In this document: positions 1 to 6,176 of the stretch, in pieces
Numbering within the stretch: position 1 is the stretch's first letter
Layout: every line of letters starts with the position of its first letter
Assembly (NCBI GenBank): GCA_902489185.1
Contig: CABTZC010000065.1
Location: 1-8,868, forward strand
Direction of reading: 5' to 3'
Source: an uncultured Brevibacterium sp.
GTDB lineage: Bacteria > Actinomycetota > Actinomycetes > Actinomycetales > Brevibacteriaceae
DNA length: 8,868 nt
Notes under the pieces: model-generated
The model's database searches: none
Told to the model about the DNA's origin: nothing
Seen by the model: the letters and a program-made list of their open reading frames with translations, nothing else
Position numbers and translations under genes: made by a program

Positions 1-192
1 GGTTACGACATTGAAGAAGTCGACAAAATGTGCGACAAGATCAACGCCTACTTCACCGATGGCCTGGCGATGAGTGTTGACGAGGTTCGTCGCGTCCTAT
101 TTAAGATCCGCAAGGGCAAGAAGGCCTACAACGAAGACCAGGTCGATGCGTTTATTGACCGTGTTGTTGAAGTGATGGCCTCGGTTGACTGA
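1..192 (+). CDS. DivIVA-domain protein, C-terminal end (partial)
   Basis: The reading frame is open from base 1 and ends at TGA 190-192, giving the last 63 residues of a protein whose start lies outside the window. The segment beginning GYDIEEVDKMCDKI and the later segment RKGKKAYNEDQVDAFIDRVVEVM look like two copies of the short DivI1A-type repeat, in which a basic stretch and a Gly/Ala-Tyr turn lead into a ...VDxF(I/L)DR helix. Such actinobacterial DivIVA-repeat proteins are thought to be coiled-coil membrane- or division-associated proteins, but the exact role of this one cannot be told from its tail. The gene overlaps the next one by 8 bases, which suggests co-transcription and translational coupling. 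Confidence is good for the domain and low for any specific function. Confidence 0.8.
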   Translation, partial: GYDIEEVDKMCDKINAYFTDGLAMSVDEVRRVLFKIRKGKKAYNEDQVDAFIDRVVEVMASVD

Positions 193-802
193 TATCCACT
201 GGTTTGCCCGGCCCGGGGTTCGCGGGGAGGGCCATCCGGGGCTCATGAACCCGGTGTATGAGCTGTTGGATTTTCCCGTTGCGATGGGGCGCGCTGATGA
301 CGTGTTTGTGCGCGATCGCAACTGTTTTGGGGAGCTAGTGGAGCTTACTTTCGCCGAGGTGTTAGACCGCTCCGCTAAGTTCGCCGGTGTGTTGCGCCTG
401 ATGGATGTTGGTGAAGGGACGTGCGTGTCGGTTGCGACCGATGTGTCCCCGCTGACTGCCCACTTGGTGAGGTTGGGCGCGTGGCGTGTGGGCGCATGTG
501 TTGCGCCCGCGGACCCAGATGCCTCCGTTCGGATTGTGGCTGGAGAGACTCCAGCCCAGAGTCCCAGCGAACGAGGCGCTCACCAGGCGTTTTCTAAGCC
601 CGTGAAGGCGTTGCCCAGTCATTTTGAGGGCGCTGTTGCCCTGTTTGACGGAAACGAGTTTGTTCTAGACACGGTTGTGCGTGACGCGCGGGTTGAGCCG
701 GCCGCCGTGGTGGAACTTCTGCCGGATGCGGTTGTTCAGTGCCCCGACGCGCCTCACACCGAGCGTCTGACAGCCCTGGAAGCTATCTCGACATACGCAT
801 AA
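185..802 (+). CDS. Stand-alone protein resembling the N-terminus of an acyl-CoA synthetase (AMP-binding family)
   Basis: This 205-aa protein starts at TTG 185, inside the end of the DivIVA gene. An in-frame ATG at 245 (MNPVYELLDF) is an alternative start with a GGGG run just upstream. Residues about 21-110 read like the opening of acetyl/propionyl-CoA synthetases: N-x-x-Y-x-x-LD, a GRADD segment, LTFAEVLDRSAKFAGVLR, and a GAWRVGA block. The protein ends at a point where a full ligase would still have some 400 residues, including the P-loop-like Ser/Thr/Gly motif, the adenylate-binding motif and the catalytic lysine. None of these is present, so synthetase activity is not expected. The second half (about 115-205) has no recognisable motif. 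It may belong to the uncharacterised actinobacterial AMP-binding-like families (TIGR03089 is one I recall), or be a decayed ligase kept as an ORF. I cannot assign a function. Confidence 0.6.
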   Translation: MTDIHWFARPGVRGEGHPGLMNPVYELLDFPVAMGRADDVFVRDRNCFGELVELTFAEVLDRSAKFAGVLRLMDVGEGTCVSVATDVSPLTAHLVRLGAWRVGACVAPADPDASVRIVAGETPAQSPSERGAHQAFSKPVKALPSHFEGAVALFDGNEFVLDTVVRDARVEPAAVVELLPDAVVQCPDAPHTERLTALEAISTYA

Positions 803-823
803 GCTGCGTACGCATAACCTGCG
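794..823 (+). repeat. Tandem 15-bp duplication across a stop codon
   Basis: TACGCATAAGCTGCG (794-808) is followed directly by TACGCATAACCTGCG (809-823), matching at 14 of 15 bases. The first copy carries the TAA stop of the upstream gene (800-802). The second copy repeats that stop in the same frame (815-817), giving two in-frame stops 15 bases apart. It looks like a small slippage duplication. Confidence 0.8.
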
Positions 824-854
824 AGCCCCGATAGTCTGGAGCCAAAACGCGAAA

Positions 855-887
855 GTGGCCAGGAACAGCTCAACCGTTCCCAGCCAC
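855..887. terminator. Convergent (bidirectional) hairpin terminator
   Basis: GTGGC-CA-GGAAC (855-866) pairs with GTTCC-CA-GCCAC (876-887), forming two 5-bp stems separated by a 2x2 mismatch around a 9-base loop. It sits in the 114-base gap between two converging genes. On the minus strand the stem is followed by a T-rich stretch (TTTCGCGTTTT), which fits an intrinsic terminator for the dehydrogenase gene. On the plus strand the following run (CTCACTTTA) is weaker. No other gene is seen in the gap. Confidence 0.6.
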
Positions 888-916
888 CTCACTTTAGACG
901 ACCTATGCGCGCCCCT

Positions 917-2110
917 CTAGGCGAACGCGTTGATACCGGTGAGCGAACGTCCCAACGTGAGCTGGTGAACCTCGTGGGTACCTTCGTAGGTCAGAACGGT
1001 TTCCAGGTTAATGGCGTGGCGCAGTGGCGAGTATTCGCTGGTAATACCCGAACCACCAAACAGCGCACGCAAGTCACGGCAGATGTTCATCGCCGTGTCG
1101 GCGGTGACCATCTTGCCCAAGCTGATCTGTTCAGGGCGAACACCCGTGGTGTCCTTGAGCTTGCCCAGGTGGGCTGCCAGCAGAGTGATCTGCGAGTACT
1201 GACCAAACGCCTTTGCCAGTTTCTGCTGCGTGATCTGGAATGCCGCGAGCGGCTTGTCAAACTGGATACGTGAACCGGTGTACATGAGCGCCTGCTCGAG
1301 CGCGTCGCGAGCAGCACCAGTAGCACCAAACACAATCCCAAAACGAGCTTCAGACAAGCAGGTGAGTGGCCCGCGCAGACCCTTAGCCTTAGGCATCATG
1401 GCGTCAGCAGGGAGGCGCACGTTGTCCAGCACGATTTCACCCGTAATGGACGCACGTAGCGACAGCTTGCGCTGAACCTTGGGGCACTCAACGCCAGGCG
1501 TGTCGGTGGGAACCACGAAACCGCGGATGACGGGGCGACCCTTGTCGTCCTCTTCGTCAGTCTTAGCCCACACAACAGCTACATCGGCAACAGGGGAGTT
1601 GGTGATCCACATCTTTGCGCCGTTGAGCACCCAGTCGTCACCGTCGCGCTTGGCCACAGTGCGCATGTTGGACGGGTCAGATCCCACATCAGGTTCGGTC
1701 AGACCAAAGCACCCGATGGCTTCACCCTGAGCCATGCGCGGCAACCATTCGTTCTTCTGCTCTTCTGAACCCCAGTGGTGGATCGCGAACATCGCAAGCG
1801 ATCCCTGCACAGACACGAGCGAACGCAGACCCGAGTCCACGGCTTCAAGTTCGCGGCATGCTAGACCGTACTGGGTCGCGGTGGAACCGGCGCATCCATA
1901 GCCCTCGAGGTGCATACCCAGGACGCCCAGCTGGCCCAGTTCCTTGGCGAGTTCACGAGCCGGAATGGTGCCTTCTAGGTACCAGTCGCCGATCTTGTCA
2001 CGCAGGTTGTCATCGGCCCACTGGCGGACAACACCGGCCCATTCGAGGTCTTCTTTGCTAAAAACCGAATCGATTTGCAGGATTTCGTCCGGCGTTTGCG
2101 TCTTTGCCAC
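917..2110 (-). CDS. gcdH: Glutaryl-CoA dehydrogenase (acyl-CoA dehydrogenase family)
   Basis: This 397-aa FAD enzyme would oxidise and decarboxylate glutaryl-CoA to crotonyl-CoA in lysine, tryptophan and glutarate breakdown, passing electrons to an electron-transfer flavoprotein. The protein closely follows the mitochondrial GCDH pattern: EGYGCAG (69-75), ELEAVDSGLRS (87-97, with the arginine that in GCDH contacts the substrate carboxylate), GCFGLTEPDVGSDPSNM (133-149), WITNSP (168-173), KLSLRASITG (215-224), FGGSGI (351-356), and YEGTHE (375-380) with the catalytic base Glu376. The length fits the family (about 390). I start it at GTG 2110 because AAGGAG lies 6 bases upstream at 2117-2122. 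The frame stays open further upstream to 2317, but that part looks like translated promoter sequence. It is a single-gene unit, divergent from dxr. Neighbouring genes do not encode other glutarate-pathway steps. Confidence 0.93.
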   Translation of the reverse strand: MAKTQTPDEILQIDSVFSKEDLEWAGVVRQWADDNLRDKIGDWYLEGTIPARELAKELGQLGVLGMHLEGYGCAGSTATQYGLACRELEAVDSGLRSLVSVQGSLAMFAIHHWGSEEQKNEWLPRMAQGEAIGCFGLTEPDVGSDPSNMRTVAKRDGDDWVLNGAKMWITNSPVADVAVVWAKTDEEDDKGRPVIRGFVVPTDTPGVECPKVQRKLSLRASITGEIVLDNVRLPADAMMPKAKGLRGPLTCLSEARFGIVFGATGAARDALEQALMYTGSRIQFDKPLAAFQITQQKLAKAFGQYSQITLLAAHLGKLKDTTGVRPEQISLGKMVTADTAMNICRDLRALFGGSGITSEYSPLRHAINLETVLTYEGTHEVHQLTLGRSLTGINAFA

Positions 2111-2116
2111 GTTTGT

Positions 2117-2122
2117 CTCCTT
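2117..2122 (-). promoter_or_regulatory. Ribosome binding site of gcdH
   Basis: On the minus strand AAGGAG precedes GTG 2110 with a 6-base spacer. This strong Shine-Dalgarno match decides the start codon against the longer open frame. Confidence 0.85.
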
Positions 2123-2171
2123 GTTTCCGATGGTGTGTAGATGCGCGACTGCGTATCCGAATCGTCTATCT

Positions 2172-2185
2172 GCACTGTACATTGC
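2172..2185. promoter_or_regulatory. Palindrome in the gcdH-dxr divergent region (candidate operator)
   Basis: GCACTGTACATTGC is a 14-base palindrome broken only at one symmetric pair (form GCAnTGTACAnTGC). It lies 62 bases upstream of the gcdH start and 81 bases upstream of the dxr start, in the 155-base intergenic region where a regulator of either gene would bind. I recognise no specific regulator consensus, so operator status is inferred from position and symmetry only. Confidence 0.35.
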
Positions 2186-2223
2186 GTGTTCCGTGTCACT
2201 AAAACCGGCCCGAGGTTGCGCGG

Positions 2224-2251
2224 TTGGCTCAGCGTCTTCTGCAGTTAGCGT
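2224..2251 (+). promoter_or_regulatory. Possible dxr promoter
   Basis: TTGGCT (2224-2229) and TAGCGT (2246-2251) resemble -35 and -10 boxes with a 16-base spacer. They would start transcription near 2258, only a few bases ahead of GTG 2266. That would give a very short leader, common in actinobacteria, and would fit the lack of a clear ribosome binding site. The boxes are weak matches. Confidence 0.3.
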
Positions 2252-2265
2252 GTCAAGATTGTGGG

Positions 2266-3465
2266 GTGGCTGTTCGACAAATCGCAATTTTAGGTTCAAC
2301 TGGTTCAATCGGAACACAGGCGTTAGAGCTCATTTCTGCTCACCCTGACCGTTTTCGTGTGTCGGCGCTGTCTGCGGGCACCAACGTTGACTTGCTGGCC
2401 CGTCAGGCGGTTGAGTTCGGGGTGCCTGTCGTTGGGTGTGCTTCCCACGCCGAGGCGGTAGTCGCCTCCGCTGTGGACGCGGCTGCCAGCGAAGCAGGTA
2501 AACCCAACCCGGTGCGTGAGATTGTGTGTGGCCCTGAAGCTGCCGCAACGATTGCGGCCATGCCCACCGACACGGTGCTCAACGCGATCACGGGGGCGGC
2601 CGGATTGACCGCAACCTATGCCAGTTTGCAGGCCGGAACCGACACGGCCTTAGCGAACAAGGAGTCCCTCATTATCGGTGGGACCATGATCACTGACCTG
2701 GCAGCCTCAACGGGCGCTCGCCTCCTCCCCGTCGACTCGGAACACTCTGCCCTGTGGCAAGCCTTGCGCGCGGGCACCCACCGGGAAGTCGACAGGCTAG
2801 TCTTAACCGCCTCGGGCGGTCCTTTCCGAGGCATGACCCGCGAACAGTTAGAGCGTGTGTCCCCGCAACAAGCGCTCAAACACCCCACGTGGGACATGGG
2901 GCGGGTGATTACCACGAACTCAGCGAGCCTGGTGAACAAGGGGCTCGAGGTGATTGAGGCGCACCTGCTGTTTGACGTGCCGTATGACCGGATCGACGTG
3001 GTGGTTCACCCGCAGAGCAACATCCACTCGATGGTGCAGTTTGTGGACGGCTCCACGTTGGCGCAAGTGTCGCCACCAGACATGAAACTTCCGATCGCAT
3101 ATGCCTTGGGGTACGAAGAACACATTCCTAAAGCCACGGCCCCAAACGACTGGTCACAACCCGTGACGTGGACCTTTGAACCGGTCGACCACCAAGCGTT
3201 CCCAGCGTTGGGGTTGGCGGCACGGGCCGGGCAAGCCGGGGGAGTACACCCCGCGTGGTACAACGCCAGCAACGAAGTATTCGTAGACGCGTTCCATGAC
3301 GGGCACATCAGCTTCACCGCAATCAGCGACGGTTTGGCCGCAGCCTTGGACAAGGCCGACCAGCTGAAGGCAGACAACCCGGTAACTGGTGGCCTTACAC
3401 TTGAACACGTCCTGGAAGCTGACGCACACGCCCGCGCCTGGGCTCACGAGTGGGTGAACGCATGA
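2266..3465 (+). CDS. dxr: 1-deoxy-D-xylulose 5-phosphate reductoisomerase
   Basis: This cytosolic NADPH- and divalent-metal-dependent enzyme (IspC) converts DXP to 2-C-methyl-D-erythritol 4-phosphate, the committed step of the MEP isoprenoid pathway and the target of fosmidomycin. From GTG 2266 it has 399 residues, the normal family length. Family motifs appear in order: NADPH-binding GSTGSIG (10-16), ALANKES (128-134), metal-ligand motif LPVDSEHSA (154-162, Asp157 and Glu159), TASGGPFRGM (181-190), active-site loop HPTWDMG (206-212), KGLEVIEA (225-232, third metal ligand Glu228), HPQSNIHSM (248-256) and PDMKLPI (271-277). An upstream in-frame TTG (2224) would add 14 residues that do not look like the family, so I prefer GTG 2266, although its ribosome binding site is poor. 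The stop overlaps the ATG of the protease gene, suggesting translational coupling. Confidence 0.95.
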   Translation: MAVRQIAILGSTGSIGTQALELISAHPDRFRVSALSAGTNVDLLARQAVEFGVPVVGCASHAEAVVASAVDAAASEAGKPNPVREIVCGPEAAATIAAMPTDTVLNAITGAAGLTATYASLQAGTDTALANKESLIIGGTMITDLAASTGARLLPVDSEHSALWQALRAGTHREVDRLVLTASGGPFRGMTREQLERVSPQQALKHPTWDMGRVITTNSASLVNKGLEVIEAHLLFDVPYDRIDVVVHPQSNIHSMVQFVDGSTLAQVSPPDMKLPIAYALGYEEHIPKATAPNDWSQPVTWTFEPVDHQAFPALGLAARAGQAGGVHPAWYNASNEVFVDAFHDGHISFTAISDGLAAALDKADQLKADNPVTGGLTLEHVLEADAHARAWAHEWVNA

Positions 3466-4949
3466 CAATCCTTCTGTACATTCTGGGAGTCATTCTTTTC
3501 TTAGCCGCAATTGGCTTGTCGATTGGACTCCACGAAATTGGTCACTTGGTGCCTGCCAAGAAGTTCGGCGTCAAGGTCACCGACTACATGATTGGGTTTG
3601 GCCCAACCTTGGTGTCGTTCAAACGTGGGGAGACGCGGTACGGAATCAAACTCTTGCCCCTGGGTGGGTTCATCGCAATGCCGGGAATGTACCCGCCCAA
3701 GGAAGCCACGCACACGCGTGCACAAGATGTACCGAACGAAAAAACGGTTCGCGGTATCGTGCGCGAAGCAGCTAAGAAGCGTCACGCGAACGTGGAACTG
3801 GCTGACTCTCAACAGCCCGTGGTGACCGACACGCGGCAGGACGGGACACCTCGGAAGGGGCGCCTGTTCGAAAACACCCTGGCCGACGCCCGCGAATTCT
3901 CCAACCGAGGCATCGAACCCGGGGAAGAACACCGCACGTTCTACGCGCTCAACCTGCCCAAACGCCTGGTCGTGATGTTCGGCGGGCCGTTCATGAACCT
4001 GCTACTGGGAATCGGAATCCTGGCGCTGGTGCTCTTAGGAATCGGAGTGCCTGGCCCGTCCACCACCGTTGCGACCGTGGTCGAATGTGCCGTCCCCGCG
4101 TCAGAGGCCCAAGACCGGCAAGCAGCCGGGAACGACGACTGCACACCTAAAGACCAGCTCACTCCAGCGTGGGAAACCGGCATCAAGCCTGGCGACACAA
4201 TCCTCGAAATCGGGGGCACCCCAGTTGAGTCCTGGGATCACATGACCGAACAGATCCGCGCCGCCGCCGGAACAACGGTCCCCATCAAACTCGAGCGCGA
4301 CGGCCAGGTGATCACAAAGGACGTGCCGATTATCACCTCGGAACGCCCCAAAACTGACGAACAGGGCAACCCCATCGTCAACTCCGACGGCATACCCGAA
4401 ACCGAACAAGCCGGGTTCCTGGGAGTCTCACCCACGCAAGAACTCACCCCCATCCCTGTGAGCGAATTCCCCGCAACGGTAGGGTCTTCGATTACCCAGA
4501 CCTTCAGCGCGCTGTTCCATCTGCCGCAACGCCTGGTCGAAATCGGGCAGATCGCCATCAGCGGGGGAGAGCGGCCGGCCGACGGTCCAATCGGCGTCGT
4601 GGGAATCGGACGCGTGGCCGGCGAAATCGTATCCACGGACCTGTTTAACGTCGTGGACAAAATCCAACTGGGCTTGAGCCTGGTGGCCTCGCTGAACTTC
4701 TTCCTGTTCGCGTTCAACCTAGTGCCGCTGTTGCCCCTGGACGGCGGTCACATTGCGGTCGCGCTGTATGAAGGCGCTCGCCGTCGAATCAACCTGGCCC
4801 GAGGTCGTGGCATCGTTGGTCCGTTCGACACCGCCCGCTTGCTACCGCTCACCTACGGGGTCGTGGGAGTCATGCTGGTCATGACGCTCCTGTTGCTGTA
4901 CGTGGACCTATTCAATCCGATCACGTTACGTGATCTGTTTGGCGGTTAG
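3462..4949 (+). CDS. Site-2 intramembrane zinc metalloprotease with PDZ domain (RseP/Rip1 type, M50)
   Basis: This 495-aa membrane protease should cleave membrane-anchored substrates such as anti-sigma factors within the bilayer (regulated intramembrane proteolysis). The first helix (about 5-30) carries the zinc motif HEIGH (24-28). KLLPLGGFIAMPGM (63-76) is the family's membrane-associated segment. FGGPFMNLLLG (173-183) opens the second helix. A PDZ domain follows at about 200-290 (GIKPGDTILEIGG at 240-252). NLVPLLPLDGGH (419-430) supplies the third zinc ligand, Asp427, and a last helix lies at about 464-482. It is roughly 90 residues longer than the M. tuberculosis Rip1 length I recall, mainly from a charged segment at about 80-160. 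It starts at ATG 3462, overlapping the dxr stop as ATGA. A GTG at 3450 is a less likely start. I leave the symbol blank because rip1 and rseP usage varies. Confidence 0.92.
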   Translation: MTILLYILGVILFLAAIGLSIGLHEIGHLVPAKKFGVKVTDYMIGFGPTLVSFKRGETRYGIKLLPLGGFIAMPGMYPPKEATHTRAQDVPNEKTVRGIVREAAKKRHANVELADSQQPVVTDTRQDGTPRKGRLFENTLADAREFSNRGIEPGEEHRTFYALNLPKRLVVMFGGPFMNLLLGIGILALVLLGIGVPGPSTTVATVVECAVPASEAQDRQAAGNDDCTPKDQLTPAWETGIKPGDTILEIGGTPVESWDHMTEQIRAAAGTTVPIKLERDGQVITKDVPIITSERPKTDEQGNPIVNSDGIPETEQAGFLGVSPTQELTPIPVSEFPATVGSSITQTFSALFHLPQRLVEIGQIAISGGERPADGPIGVVGIGRVAGEIVSTDLFNVVDKIQLGLSLVASLNFFLFAFNLVPLLPLDGGHIAVALYEGARRRINLARGRGIVGPFDTARLLPLTYGVVGVMLVMTLLLLYVDLFNPITLRDLFGG

Positions 4950-4974
4950 GTCCAGTCGCGGACTAGGTCGAATA

Positions 4975-5003
4975 CGGACACCGAACACACGAAGACATAG
5001 AAT
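4975..5003 (+). promoter_or_regulatory. Likely ispG promoter
   Basis: CGGACA (4975-4980, 4 of 6 to TTGACA) and TAGAAT (4998-5003, 5 of 6 to TATAAT) are separated by exactly 17 bases in the 81-base gap after the protease gene. Transcription would begin near 5010 and give a leader of about 20 bases with the ispG ribosome binding site. IspG can therefore be expressed separately from dxr and the protease, although read-through is also possible because no terminator is visible before it. Confidence 0.55.
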
Positions 5004-5019
5004 GAACCTACATCGCGTG

Positions 5020-5026
5020 GAAGGGA
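5020..5026 (+). promoter_or_regulatory. Ribosome binding site of ispG
   Basis: The purine-rich run AAGGGAAAG just before ATG 5031 (core at about 5020-5026) is a reasonable Shine-Dalgarno element and supports this start. Confidence 0.6.
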
Positions 5027-5030
5027 AAGA

Positions 5031-6176
5031 ATGCCTGCCGTAAATCTTGGAATGCCATCGACTCCCACTGTTTTGGCGCCGCGTCGCAAAACCCGCCAAA
5101 TCAAAGTTGGAAGCGTAGGGGTGGGGTCAGACTACCCCGTGAGTGTGCAGTCCATGACAACCACCAAAACCACGGACATCAACGGCACGTTGCAGCAGAT
5201 CGCCGAACTCACCGCGTCCGGGTGCGACATTGTGCGCGTGGCCTGCCCCAGCGCCGACGACGCTGCAGCACTCCCGGCGATCGCCCAGAAGTCGCAGATC
5301 CCCGTGATCGCTGACATCCACTTCCAGCCCAAATACGTGTTTGCGGCGATCGAAGCCGGCTGCGCCGCGGTTCGTGTGAATCCCGGAAACATCCGCAAGT
5401 TCGACGACCAGGTGAAAGAAATCGCCCAAGCCGCCAAGGACCACGGCACCTCGATCCGCATTGGTGTCAATGCCGGATCGCTAGACAAGCGCATCATGGA
5501 GAAATTCGGAAAAGCCACGCCTGAAGCCCTGGTCGAATCGGCCGTGTGGGAAGCCTCGCTGTTCGAAGAACACGACTTCCACGACTTCAAAATCTCGGTC
5601 AAACACCACGACCCCGTCATCATGGTCGAGGCCTACCGCCAACTTGCCGAACGCGGAGACTGGCCGCTCCACCTCGGCGTGACCGAAGCCGGCCCCGCCT
5701 TCCAGGGGACCATCAAATCTGCGACCGCCTTTGGGGCGCTTTTGGCAGAAGGCATTGGTGACACGATTCGTGTGTCACTGTCCGCGCCGCCGGTTGAAGA
5801 AGTCAAGGTAGGAACCCAGATCCTGCAGTCGCTCAACCTTAAGGAGCGCAAGCTCGAGATTGTGTCGTGCCCGTCGTGCGGGCGTGCGCAGGTTGACGTG
5901 TACGAGCTTGCCAACAAAGTCACTGAAGGTCTCAAGGGCCTCGACGTGCCACTGCGCGTGGCCGTCATGGGGTGCGTTGTCAACGGTCCCGGTGAGGCGC
6001 GCGAAGCCGACCTGGGTGTCGCATCTGGCAACGGCAAGGGCCAGATCTTCGTCAAGGGTGAAGTCATCAAGACTGTCCCTGAGTCCAAGATCGTGGAAAC
6101 CCTGATCGAAGAAGCCTTGCGTATCGCTGAAGAAAACGGCGACCCGTCCGGGGAGCCAGAGGTTGTCGTCGGTTGA
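5031..6176 (+). CDS. ispG: 4-hydroxy-3-methylbut-2-enyl diphosphate synthase (flavodoxin/ferredoxin), GcpE
   Basis: This 4Fe-4S enzyme reductively opens the ring of methylerythritol cyclodiphosphate to HMBPP, the penultimate step of the MEP pathway. The 381-aa protein has the short bacterial two-domain form. A TIM-barrel part begins VGSDYPVSVQSMTTTKTTDI (31-50), with PVIADIHF (91-98), VRVNPGNI (114-121) and RIGVNAGSLDKR (143-154). A C-terminal iron-sulfur domain has CPSC (280-283) and MGCVVNGPGE (313-322), giving cluster ligands Cys280, Cys283, Cys315 and Glu322. All of these residues are intact, and the length is typical of actinobacterial IspG. The last few residues (PSGEPEVVVG) are a non-conserved tail. 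The stop overlaps the following acetyltransferase start as TTGA, so the two are probably translated together. It works in the same pathway as dxr, two genes upstream. Confidence 0.96.
   Translation: MPAVNLGMPSTPTVLAPRRKTRQIKVGSVGVGSDYPVSVQSMTTTKTTDINGTLQQIAELTASGCDIVRVACPSADDAAALPAIAQKSQIPVIADIHFQPKYVFAAIEAGCAAVRVNPGNIRKFDDQVKEIAQAAKDHGTSIRIGVNAGSLDKRIMEKFGKATPEALVESAVWEASLFEEHDFHDFKISVKHHDPVIMVEAYRQLAERGDWPLHLGVTEAGPAFQGTIKSATAFGALLAEGIGDTIRVSLSAPPVEEVKVGTQILQSLNLKERKLEIVSCPSCGRAQVDVYELANKVTEGLKGLDVPLRVAVMGCVVNGPGEAREADLGVASGNGKGQIFVKGEVIKTVPESKIVETLIEEALRIAEENGDPSGEPEVVVG

Noticed and set aside
2111..2317. Upstream extension of the glutaryl-CoA dehydrogenase frame by 69 codons
   Set aside because: A strong ribosome binding site immediately precedes GTG 2110, the extension runs through the divergent promoter region into dxr, and family members start near the shorter N-terminus.
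4238..4717. 159-aa minus-strand open frame inside the protease gene
   Set aside because: It is fully antisense to a well-conserved coding sequence and has no domain signature.
4954..4964. AGTC-GCG-GACT mini-hairpin after the protease stop, as a terminator
   Set aside because: A 4-bp stem with a 3-base loop and no T-run is too weak, so read-through into ispG remains possible.
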